Positions 48,676 through 57,221 of a stretch of 64,000 bases of DNA are shown here, in pieces. Location of the stretch: NCBI GenBank assembly GCA_947169185.1, contig CAMVOS010000009.1, positions 1 to 64,000 of the forward strand, written 5' to 3'. How positions within the stretch are numbered: the first letter of the stretch is position 1; each line of letters starts with the position of its first letter. The stretch is from an uncultured Prevotella sp. GTDB taxonomy: Bacteria > Bacteroidota > Bacteroidia > Bacteroidales > Bacteroidaceae. Under the pieces are notes generated by a model that saw only the letters and a program-made list of their open reading frames with translations, was not told where the DNA came from and did no database searches. Position numbers and translations under genes: made by a program.

Positions 48676-51153
48676 ATGAGACGGATTGTGACACTATTGT
48701 TGATGTGCTTGGGACTGCACAATGTGTGGTCACAACCATTGTGTAACGTGGTGAAATACAATGAGACCGATGGTGTTTCGTCAAACCATATCACACAACT
48801 GTTACAGGACGAGCAGGGCTTTATGTGGTTTGCCACATGGAACGGTCTGTGCCGTTACGACGGCTATGAGTTCCAGACGTTTAAGCCTGCTTCAGGCGAT
48901 GGTTGTCACATGACAACCGACCGCATCCGCAATATCGACTTGTTGCCAGATGACAGGATTTTGTGTCGTGTGGATGACGACCATTTTATGTTTGACCTCC
49001 GCAACTACCACTTCCGTGACTTGACCAGCGACGAACAGCAGAAGGTACCGGAATGGACGAAACAATACAGACAGAGCCAGTCGATGCTGAATGGCAAAAG
49101 CTTAACATGGACGGATGGCTATCAGACAGCATGGACCCTGCATAGCAACGGGTTGTTGACCTATTACCAAGGGAATGCCGACATCCCTTATCCCTTGCCC
49201 ATATCATTAGGTACGTTGAGTTTCGCCATGACCGATAGACAGGGGAATTTCTGGGTATTGGACTATGGAAACATCTACAAGTTCAGTACTGGCATACGGC
49301 GCACACAACGGCTTGCCATCGAACCTCGCGAGGAGGTCAAATGCCTGTTTACCGACCAAAAGGGCCGCTACTGGGTATCGACGAAGGGCGATCAGGCCCT
49401 GCGCATCTATGACACCAGCAACGACCATCTGATAGGCTATTTAGGTAGCGACGGGCGCATCCATCAGGGATATACCCGTTTTGGCGCTGCCGTTTATTGC
49501 ATGTATCAGGATAAAGACGGTACACTCTGGTTAGGCTGCAAGCCTGAGGGCATCTTTCGTTTGCGCCCCACATCGTCAGGAACGTATAAGATGGAGCATT
49601 TTACCGACTTGCCCAATACGGACGTCTATCATATCGCTGAAGACCGCTTTGGACGCTTGTGGGTAGCAACATTAGGTGGTGGCATCTGCTATACCGACAA
49701 TCCGACTGCCGACAAGCCCCGTTTCATTGTGCCCAAGCAGTTTCCGAAAGATATCGGCCAGCGTGTGCGCTATCTGCATTTCACCAAGAATGATATCATG
49801 CTGGCGGCAACAGGCAGTGGCTTGTGGGTGGCCTGTTTAGAGAAGGATGCAGACAAAATGCTGTTCCGTTTGCACCAGCGTGAAAGCCAGCGTGCCAGCA
49901 GTCTGAGCTGTAGCGCCACGATGAATGTGACGGAGGATAGCCAAGGGCGCCTGTTTGTCAGTACTGAAAGCGGGGGCATCAACCAGATCATGTCCTCTGA
50001 CTTGCTGGCCGACACGCTCAGTTTCCGTCATTTCAACGACATCTTCCACGCACAAGGCAATGATGTCGTACAGTCACTAACCCTTTTAAGCGATAAACGA
50101 TTGATGGCCGTGGGCAGTCATCTGGTGACACTGATAGACAGCAATTTCCATGGACGTGTGCTGGATGCCCACTACTTCCAAGACAGCTATCGCTTCAGTG
50201 AGGCTCACCCATTGGCACTCAGCGACAACCGCTGGCTGTTTGGGCTTATGGACGGTGCCTTTATCACTACCATGGATCAGCTGAATACTGGCACGACAAG
50301 TCCTCGGATTGTACTGACCAGTATTTCTGTGCAGGGTGGAAACAGCAACTATGCCATAGAACAAGCCGACACCATCGTGCTGTCTTCTAACGAACGCAGT
50401 CTGACCGTGCGCTTTGCAGCCCTCGACTATAGTGCCTCTGAGCGCATCAGCTATGCCTTCCGCCTATCGAAGGACATGTCTTGGAACTATATTGGCCACG
50501 ACCGTTCGGCTACCCTACTCGACCTCAAGCCTGGCACCTACCTATTGGAGATTCGTTCAACGAATGCCGATGGTGAGTGGCTTGACAACATCCGCACGCT
50601 GACCATCATCGTCACGCCTACCTTCTGGGAGGCCTGGTACGGACAATTGCTCATCCTGCTGCTATGTGTGGCACTGTTGGCAGCCATTCTCTATACCTAT
50701 TTATATATAAAGCGCATTAAACGGCAACACCAGCAGACTTTAGAGGCCTATCTGACGCTGCTCAACAAACCAGAAGGCATCGCTTCTGCTGATGAGACAG
50801 CTCCCATCATGCTGCCAACGATCAAGGCCGAAGATGACATCCTGCTGAAACGCATTATGAAGTTTATCGAAGAGAATATTTCTGATGCGAATATCGGTGT
50901 CGGTGACTTGGCTACCGCAGCTGCCGTCAGCCGTTCTGGTTTGCAACGCAAGCTGAAACAGACCATGGGCATCACACCGCAGGAGCTGTTGAGCGAGGCG
51001 CGCATCAAACGGGCCTGCCAATTGTTGCGAGAGACCGACAAACCTGTGGCAGAGATTGCCTATGCCTGCGGATTCAACGACCCCAAATATTTCAGTCGTT
51101 GCTTTAAACAGAGCACAGGTAAGTCACCATCAGAGTATAAGAATGCGTCTTAA
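48676..51153 (+). CDS. Membrane-spanning AraC-family regulator with periplasmic propeller sensor
   Basis: An 825-residue protein. Signal/anchor MRRIVTLLLMCLGLHNVWSQ is followed by two-component-regulator propeller repeats (GFMWFATWNGLCRYDGYEFQ, RYWVSTKGDQALRIYD, TLWLGCKPEGIFRL, RLWVATLGGGICY). A Y_Y_Y domain comes next (about 575-650, ending LEIRSTNADGEW), one transmembrane helix (about 655-680, LLILLLCVALLAAILYTYLY), a short linker, and an AraC HTH (about 720-825, ISDANIGVGDLATAAAVSRS ... YACGFNDPKYFSRCFKQSTG). Normal hybrid two-component regulators carry histidine kinase and receiver domains in between; both are missing. It probably senses a pectic oligomer in the periplasm and activates local genes directly from the membrane. 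Confidence 0.9.
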   Translation: MRRIVTLLLMCLGLHNVWSQPLCNVVKYNETDGVSSNHITQLLQDEQGFMWFATWNGLCRYDGYEFQTFKPASGDGCHMTTDRIRNIDLLPDDRILCRVDDDHFMFDLRNYHFRDLTSDEQQKVPEWTKQYRQSQSMLNGKSLTWTDGYQTAWTLHSNGLLTYYQGNADIPYPLPISLGTLSFAMTDRQGNFWVLDYGNIYKFSTGIRRTQRLAIEPREEVKCLFTDQKGRYWVSTKGDQALRIYDTSNDHLIGYLGSDGRIHQGYTRFGAAVYCMYQDKDGTLWLGCKPEGIFRLRPTSSGTYKMEHFTDLPNTDVYHIAEDRFGRLWVATLGGGICYTDNPTADKPRFIVPKQFPKDIGQRVRYLHFTKNDIMLAATGSGLWVACLEKDADKMLFRLHQRESQRASSLSCSATMNVTEDSQGRLFVSTESGGINQIMSSDLLADTLSFRHFNDIFHAQGNDVVQSLTLLSDKRLMAVGSHLVTLIDSNFHGRVLDAHYFQDSYRFSEAHPLALSDNRWLFGLMDGAFITTMDQLNTGTTSPRIVLTSISVQGGNSNYAIEQADTIVLSSNERSLTVRFAALDYSASERISYAFRLSKDMSWNYIGHDRSATLLDLKPGTYLLEIRSTNADGEWLDNIRTLTIIVTPTFWEAWYGQLLILLLCVALLAAILYTYLYIKRIKRQHQQTLEAYLTLLNKPEGIASADETAPIMLPTIKAEDDILLKRIMKFIEENISDANIGVGDLATAAAVSRSGLQRKLKQTMGITPQELLSEARIKRACQLLRETDKPVAEIAYACGFNDPKYFSRCFKQSTGKSPSEYKNAS

Positions 51154-51181
51154 TGGTGCATTCATACGCTATTATAGGTAT

Positions 51182-51240
51182 GAAAAATGCGTCAGACCAC
51201 TGGTTTGACGCGTTTTTCATCCTTCTTTGACGCATTTTTC
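51182..51240 (+). terminator. Terminator after the regulator, with two alternative 3' arms
   Basis: GAAAAATGCGTCA (51182-51194) can pair with TGACGCGTTTTTC (51206-51218) or, perfectly, with TGACGCATTTTTC (51228-51240). T-rich DNA follows each arm. Confidence 0.7.
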
Positions 51241-51265
51241 ACCCCATTTCAACGGAGTTTTGTTG

Positions 51266-51274
51266 TACTTTTGC
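51266..51274 (+). promoter_or_regulatory. Promoter -7 box of the CE12/CE8 operon
   Basis: TACTTTTGC lies 39 bases before ATG at 51314. No copy of the shared palindrome is present. Confidence 0.72.
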
Positions 51275-51313
51275 AGTCGAAAATAAAAACAAAGTTACAA
51301 AACAAACTACTAC

Positions 51314-53197
51314 ATGAAAATTAAATTCTACGCATTGATGACTTTGGCACTCCTGCTGACAATAGCAGGCAGTGCCAAGAAAGTTCACACCCTGGGTGAC
51401 TCCACAATGGCACCCTACGACGAGAAGGCCACCGTAACCCGTGGCTGGGGTATGTATTTCGGTCAGTTTCTGACCAACGGCTGGACCAGCATCAACTATG
51501 CCAAAGGTGGTCGCGACTCGCGTGGCGGCTACAATGAGTTGTGGCAGACCGCCAAGAAGAATGTGGAAGCTGGCGACTATGTCATTATCACCTTCGGACA
51601 CAACGATGAGAAAAACAGCGGTATGGACGGCTATGCCCTGAAAGCTTATTATGAAAGCATTGGAGATGCCACAGCGGCAGCTGCCGTCGACCTGCGTGGC
51701 ACGGTGCCCTCGACAACCTATAAGGAGTGGCTCGGTAAAATCGTCGACGAGGTGAAGGCATTGGGTGCTACACCTATTATATGTTCACCCGTATGCCGCA
51801 GTTATTTCAACGGCTCGACAATCCGTCGCAACGGACGCCACGACCTGGGCGACAGCTACAAGGTATTGACAGAGAACGGTCCGAAGGACGGTCCGAAGCT
51901 GGCTGAGAGCGACCATACGATGGACTATGCCTACCACTCGCAGAAAGTGGCAGAAGAAAAGGGCATCAGCTTTATCGACCTGACCAATGCCACCAAGACG
52001 CTCTACGAGAGCTATGGCAGTCAGCAGAAGTGCGAGGCCGCATTGTTCGACGGTCAGGGTTCTACCCACTTCAATACTACTGGCGCTCTGTTGGTGGCTC
52101 GCGAGTGTGCCCGTCTGATGAAGGCACAGGGCATCCTGGCCGACGACATCGTGCTGCCTACTGACCTAACTGTGTCTCCTGCTACTGGTGACTTCGGCGA
52201 GGCCTACAAGGGACAGACACTCCAAAAGGAATTTACAATTAATGGCTTTGGTCTCTCTCCCGAGGAAGGAACGGTGACCATCGAGGCTACTGACGGCATC
52301 CAGTTGTCGTTCGACAAGGCCGACTGGCAGCAGTCGCTGAGTGTCAGCTATACGGCATCAACACTCATCAAGACCTTCTATGCCCAGATGGCACTGACAC
52401 AGAACGGAGAGGTCACAGGTACCATCACGCTGCATCAGGGCGAAAAGAGCATTGAGATTCCCGTCAAAGCCACAGCAGTAGTATTGGAGGGAGGCGCAGA
52501 GGTAAAGGCCTATTGGCGTTTGGAAAAGGACGACAGCTACGAGTTGACTGGTCCTGCCAACGTCATTGGCGAGAGTTTTCAGGGTATGTATGTACAGCGC
52601 TATTCCAATCCCAACGCCAACACGGTGTGGCCTGACTGGACGGGTTACGATGCCTCACGTAAGATGCAGCGTAACCTGTTGACTGGCGACACATGGCCTG
52701 CCGATGAGATTGACGACAACCCTGACCGTTACATCCAGTGGGGCATCAAGCCTTCTGCCGGCATGGATCTGAAGATTGACCTCATCTCGCTCTTTGCTGC
52801 TGGCTGTGGCGGTAACGGCATGTGCTGTCATGTCTATTATTCCACCGATAATTTCGAGACACGTACCACCATCTTCGAATACAAGAAAATGCCCGCCAAC
52901 AATCCGCAGTATGTCGAGGCCAAGCCTGTGATCACCGTCAAGGACGGCCAGGAGCTGTTGGTGCGCGTATATCCTTGGTATAATGGTGCCGCCAAAGGCA
53001 AGACCATCTGCCTCAGTGACCTCACCATTCACGGCGTGGCCGTTGACAGCACTACAGGTGTCATCCAAAGACCTATGGGCAATTACCAACAGCCAACCGT
53101 TTTTTTTACCGTTGACGGACGTCAGCAACCGACGCTCCGTCGCGGAATAAACATTGCCCGCATGAGCGATGGAAGCATCAAGAAATTCATTTTTTAA
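51314..53197 (+). CDS. Rhamnogalacturonan acetylesterase (SGNH, CE12) with C-terminal modules
   Basis: A 627-residue secreted protein (signal about 1-20). The SGNH fold (about 22-275) has VHTLGDSTMAPYDE (Ser), YAKGGRDSRGGY, VIITFGHNDEKNSGMDG and the Asp/His-bearing GSTHFNTTGALLVARECARL. A beta-sandwich follows (about 285-400, VSPATGDFGEAYKGQTLQKE), then a carbohydrate-binding-like domain (about 410-590, AYWRLEKDDSYELTGPANVI ... LTIHGVAV). The end, FFTVDGRQQPTLRRGINIAR then MSDGSIKKFIF, is an aberrant version of the local sorting tail. It deacetylates pectin. It forms an operon with the CE8 gene 23 bases downstream. Confidence 0.88.
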   Translation: MKIKFYALMTLALLLTIAGSAKKVHTLGDSTMAPYDEKATVTRGWGMYFGQFLTNGWTSINYAKGGRDSRGGYNELWQTAKKNVEAGDYVIITFGHNDEKNSGMDGYALKAYYESIGDATAAAAVDLRGTVPSTTYKEWLGKIVDEVKALGATPIICSPVCRSYFNGSTIRRNGRHDLGDSYKVLTENGPKDGPKLAESDHTMDYAYHSQKVAEEKGISFIDLTNATKTLYESYGSQQKCEAALFDGQGSTHFNTTGALLVARECARLMKAQGILADDIVLPTDLTVSPATGDFGEAYKGQTLQKEFTINGFGLSPEEGTVTIEATDGIQLSFDKADWQQSLSVSYTASTLIKTFYAQMALTQNGEVTGTITLHQGEKSIEIPVKATAVVLEGGAEVKAYWRLEKDDSYELTGPANVIGESFQGMYVQRYSNPNANTVWPDWTGYDASRKMQRNLLTGDTWPADEIDDNPDRYIQWGIKPSAGMDLKIDLISLFAAGCGGNGMCCHVYYSTDNFETRTTIFEYKKMPANNPQYVEAKPVITVKDGQELLVRVYPWYNGAAKGKTICLSDLTIHGVAVDSTTGVIQRPMGNYQQPTVFFTVDGRQQPTLRRGINIARMSDGSIKKFIF

Positions 53198-53220
53198 ACA
53201 ATAACTACTAATTCAATTTT

Positions 53221-56200
53221 ATGCAAAACAAATCTTCTTTTACGCAATTGTTAGTAATGCTCTTCGCACTGCTGCCCTTTACGGCAGCAGCACAGAGCGT
53301 GACACTGGCAGATTGGAACATGGAGCAGAGCGAGGACATCGCTGCGACATGGTTCGCACAAGGTGGAGCGCCCCAGATTGCTCCCGATGAGTGTGTTGGC
53401 GACAAGACCAACTATGTATTAACCGGTTGGTCGGAAGGCCGCTATTGGCAGCTCTGTACTGGTTATCAGAACAAGGTGCTGCGCATAGAGAATGCTGCAG
53501 AGAATGCCATCACCGACTACACGGATGGTTCGAAGCACAACGTCTATTATGAGGTACAGTTCCCAACAAAGGGCTACAAGAACATCACGGTAGACTTTGC
53601 CTGTGCCTATGGTGCCAATGCTGAGGCAACGCTCGAAGCTGTAGTTTCGACGGATGGCGGACAGACTTGGTTTGATGCCGGGGCTTATACTACGATGCCG
53701 AATTGGTGGCTTTACAAGAACAATACTGTTCAACTCTCTGCCAACAACAAAGACAAGGTCATCCTGCGACTCATTGCCGGAAATGGTTTCAAGTCAAACT
53801 GGAACATGGACTATATCACTGTTAAAGGTGAGGCTGCAGAAGCAGCACAGGTCGTTAACGAGACTGGTTTCACCGCAACTTGGTCTCTGAAGGAAAGTGA
53901 AATCGTCTTGAATGCCGACATGTCAAAGGACGGACTGTTTTCAGTAGCTGGATTGTCATGGGGTGACAAACTGACTACTGCTGGTCTGCGTACTGACGGT
54001 GGTGTAACCCGCCAACAGTTCCAGCCCACAGAAGCCGGTGCTGCCGATGATGATGCTTCAGCCATCGTCTTCACCCTGAAACCCAAGAAGGCGCTGACCT
54101 TCACACCGAAAAAACTCTCATTCAACGCCAGTCGAGTAGGTACCAACGGCGGTAAGTTCGATGTGGTGATTGTCAGTGGAAGTCAGTCTGTCAAGGTTGG
54201 TGAGGGCATCACACCTCAGTTGGCCAAGGAATCGCCCTACGTCTCTAACCATGAGTTTGACCTGAGCAGTATTCCTGCTACCGATGACATCTTCTACGTC
54301 AAGATCTACATCTACAGTCTGGCCACCAACAAGCAGTATGCTTTCAGCGACGTGGTCATCACTGGCGACATAGCAGGTACCATCGAGGCCGTACCTTCTT
54401 ATACCATGAATGTGAAACTGGGTACCGAAGGTGCTGGTAAGGTTTCGAGCAACCCTGCAGGCAACGAGTTTGATGAGGGTACGACTATCACCGTATCGGC
54501 TACCGAGAACTTCGGATACCACTTTGCTGCATGGACTGACGCAGACGGTAACGAGGTGTCTACAGACAATCCCTACAGTTTTGAGATCAAGGAGAACACC
54601 ACCTTGGTGGCTACTTATACCAAGAACAATGTATATGCTCTGAACATCACCCGTTCTGAGGGCGCCAACGAGAATCTGGTACAATTCTCGCCTGTGGGTA
54701 ATTATGTTGACGGAGTGCACTACTATGAGGAGGGCACCGATGTGAAGCTGACCGCTATCAACAACCGGATCATGACCTTTGTCGGATGGGAGGATAACAC
54801 GACAGATGCTGAGCGTACTATCCACATGGACAGCGAGAAGAACGTCACCGCAACGTTCTCGGCAGCCGATTACATTGTAGGTTGGGACCTTTATTACGAC
54901 CAGCCTGCCAAGGATCGCGTGGCCGACTATAAGGCTGATTCTGAAAATGCAGGCATGCTGAGTCTGCGTAAGGCTGACGGAACAACCAACGGCTGGTTGA
55001 CTCGCGGCAGCAGCAACGGTCAGGAGAATGGCAAGTATGCTGCCCGCATCTGGAAATACCTCTCTGAGGAATGGTACTTCGAAATCAGCTTCTCATCGAA
55101 GGGATATGAGAATCTCGTCATCTCCAGCTGTCTGGGCGACGACTACAACACCTACAGCGTGAACAACGTACAGTACTCCGTTGATGGCGAGAACTTCACC
55201 ACCATAGGTACGTTCAACCCGCCAGCTCGTGGCTGGGACGGCCCGAAGGAGTTCAGTCTGCCCGAAGAGGCTAACAACAAGGATCGTGTATGGATTCGCT
55301 GGATGCCTGATCGCACGAGTAGTAAGGTTGGTGTGGAGAGCGACTACGACGGTACATCGATTGCAGAAATCTTCGTGCTGGCCGATGCCACAGGTTCTGC
55401 CGACCAGAAAGCTACACTCGTCAGCAGTAATCCCGAACAGAACGCCACAGGTGTGAGTGCCAATGGCAGCATCATCCTGAACTTCGACAACAAGGTGAAA
55501 GCCGGCAGCGGCAAGGCCATTCTCAATGGTGAGGAATTGAGCCCCATCATCAGTGGTAAGACAGCCATCTTCAAGTACAGCGGTCTGAAGTATAACACAC
55601 CGTATACTTTCAACATGCCCGAGGGTGTGCTGGTCAGCCGTAGCGGCAAGGCTGTCGAGAAGGTTGAAATCAGCTTCACCACAATGGAACGTACGCAGCC
55701 TAACGCCAAGCTCTACGACGCTGTAGTGGCCAAGGATGGCAGTGGCAACTACGAGACGGTGCAGGCTGCCATCGATGCTGCTCCGGCACAGCGTGGCACA
55801 CCGTGGCTTATCTTCGTGAAGAACGGACAGTATAAGGAGCACGTTGACATTCCCAAGACGAAGCCCTATATGCACATCATCGGTCAGGACCGCGACAAGG
55901 CTGTCATTCTGAACGATGCCCTATCTGGTGGTGAAAATGCCGTACACGTCAGCGTGGGCGCTACCGTCACGGTTAATTCCGACAACTGTTTCTTTGAGAA
56001 CATCACCCTCGAGAACTCGTATGGTCATGAGAAGCAGGCAGGCCCACAGGCACTGGCCCTGAACACTGGTGGCGACCGCATCGCCTTGAACAACGTGGCA
56101 CTGCTCAGCTATCAGGATACGTGGATTACCACCTCTACCTCGAACAATCGTCACTACATCAAGAACTCACTCATTGAGGGTGCCGTAGACTTCATCTACA

Positions 56201-57021
56201 ACTCTGGAAATGTTTACCTCGATGGCGACACACTGGAAATCAACCGTCCCAGCGGCGGCTACATTGTGGCTCCCAGCCATGCTGCAGACGTGAAGTGGGG
56301 CTACGTATTCCAGAACAACATTATCCGTGCCCATAAGGGTGTCGATGTAAAAGATGTATGGTTGGGCCGTCCCTGGCACAACGAACCGAAGACAGTGTTT
56401 ATCAACACCCAGACCTTTATCAATCTCCCCGCCAAGGGATGGTACAACACGATGGGTGGTCTGCCTGCTCTTTGGGCAGAATACAACACAGTAGATGCCA
56501 ATGGCAATCCCGTTGACCTGTCACAGCGCGAGTCATACTACTATTATATGAACGGCAACCAGAAGGTTGAGAAATTCGGTGTCAAGAATACGCTGACTGC
56601 CGAAGAGGCCGCTCAGTACACCATCAAGAACGTCTGTGGTGGCGACGACAACTGGCAGCCCGATATGATGTGTGAAGCCTGCGATGCGCCTGTAGTCAAG
56701 GGCGAGGGTTCTAAACTGACGTGGAATGCTGTACCTTATGCCATCTGCTACGTAGTCACTAAGAATGGCGAGGTAGCTGGCTTCACCAAGGATACGTCGT
56801 TCGATGGTTTCACCGCTGCCGACACCTGGCAGGTACAGGCTGTCAACGAGAATGGTGGACTGAGTGCTTATGGCACTGCCAACGTCACAACCGCTATCAG
56901 CCTTCAACCAACCCCCATCACCCAACACCCATCACCCATCTTCAACCTCGCAGGTCAGAAGGTTGGCAAGGACTACAAGGGTCTGGTGATTAAGGACGGT
57001 AAGAAGATGATTCAAAAGTAA
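53221..57021 (+). CDS. Multidomain pectin methylesterase (CE8) with InlB-like and Ig-like modules
   Basis: A 1266-residue secreted protein (signal ends near TAAAQ). In order: a jelly-roll-like domain (about 28-205); a second beta domain (about 215-390); a pair of InlB/Bacterial-repeat modules (about 392-540, GYHFAAWTDADGNEVSTDNP, MTFVGWEDNTTDAERTIHMD); another binding-like module (about 545-725); a Big_5-like Ig domain (about 728-820); and CE8 (about 830-1110) with VVAKDGSGNYETVQAAIDAA, LLSYQDTW, GAVDFIYNSG and WLGRPWHNEP. An Fn3-like linker precedes the tail FNLAGQKVGKDYKGLVIKDG then KKMIQK. Just before the tail, a CCCATCACCCAACACCCATC repeat encodes PTPITQHPSPI. Confidence 0.9.
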   Translation: MQNKSSFTQLLVMLFALLPFTAAAQSVTLADWNMEQSEDIAATWFAQGGAPQIAPDECVGDKTNYVLTGWSEGRYWQLCTGYQNKVLRIENAAENAITDYTDGSKHNVYYEVQFPTKGYKNITVDFACAYGANAEATLEAVVSTDGGQTWFDAGAYTTMPNWWLYKNNTVQLSANNKDKVILRLIAGNGFKSNWNMDYITVKGEAAEAAQVVNETGFTATWSLKESEIVLNADMSKDGLFSVAGLSWGDKLTTAGLRTDGGVTRQQFQPTEAGAADDDASAIVFTLKPKKALTFTPKKLSFNASRVGTNGGKFDVVIVSGSQSVKVGEGITPQLAKESPYVSNHEFDLSSIPATDDIFYVKIYIYSLATNKQYAFSDVVITGDIAGTIEAVPSYTMNVKLGTEGAGKVSSNPAGNEFDEGTTITVSATENFGYHFAAWTDADGNEVSTDNPYSFEIKENTTLVATYTKNNVYALNITRSEGANENLVQFSPVGNYVDGVHYYEEGTDVKLTAINNRIMTFVGWEDNTTDAERTIHMDSEKNVTATFSAADYIVGWDLYYDQPAKDRVADYKADSENAGMLSLRKADGTTNGWLTRGSSNGQENGKYAARIWKYLSEEWYFEISFSSKGYENLVISSCLGDDYNTYSVNNVQYSVDGENFTTIGTFNPPARGWDGPKEFSLPEEANNKDRVWIRWMPDRTSSKVGVESDYDGTSIAEIFVLADATGSADQKATLVSSNPEQNATGVSANGSIILNFDNKVKAGSGKAILNGEELSPIISGKTAIFKYSGLKYNTPYTFNMPEGVLVSRSGKAVEKVEISFTTMERTQPNAKLYDAVVAKDGSGNYETVQAAIDAAPAQRGTPWLIFVKNGQYKEHVDIPKTKPYMHIIGQDRDKAVILNDALSGGENAVHVSVGATVTVNSDNCFFENITLENSYGHEKQAGPQALALNTGGDRIALNNVALLSYQDTWITTSTSNNRHYIKNSLIEGAVDFIYNSGNVYLDGDTLEINRPSGGYIVAPSHAADVKWGYVFQNNIIRAHKGVDVKDVWLGRPWHNEPKTVFINTQTFINLPAKGWYNTMGGLPALWAEYNTVDANGNPVDLSQRESYYYYMNGNQKVEKFGVKNTLTAEEAAQYTIKNVCGGDDNWQPDMMCEACDAPVVKGEGSKLTWNAVPYAICYVVTKNGEVAGFTKDTSFDGFTAADTWQVQAVNENGGLSAYGTANVTTAISLQPTPITQHPSPIFNLAGQKVGKDYKGLVIKDGKKMIQK

Positions 57022-57043
57022 TCCCCTACTCTACTTAAGAATG

Positions 57044-57081
57044 CGAGAGCAGACATCACGTGTGTCTGCTCTCGTTATGTT
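57044..57081 (+). terminator. Terminator of the CE12/CE8 operon
   Basis: CGAGAGCAGACA pairs with TGTCTGCTCTCG, followed by TTATGTTTTT. Confidence 0.8.
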
Positions 57082-57172
57082 TTTCAGCTGTAATAATAGG
57101 AGAATGTGACCCAAAACGAAATTTTCCACCTAAAAGAATAAATATTCCACCTCACAATTCATTATTTTTTCG

Positions 57173-57181
57173 TACCTTTGC
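57173..57181 (+). promoter_or_regulatory. Promoter -7 box of the lyase/GH3 operon
   Basis: TACCTTTGC lies 40 bases upstream of ATG at 57222. No copy of the shared palindrome is found upstream. Confidence 0.75.
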
Positions 57182-57221
57182 AACCAGAAACTAATCATAA
57201 TAAAAGAATAAGAACAAATCT

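Noticed and set aside
48676..51153. Complete hybrid two-component system
   Set aside because: No HisKA box, HATPase or receiver aspartate region lies between the transmembrane helix and the HTH.
54118..55875. Long minus-strand open frames inside the CE8 gene
   Set aside because: They lack promoters, signal sequences and recognisable domains, and lie wholly within a well-supported coding region.
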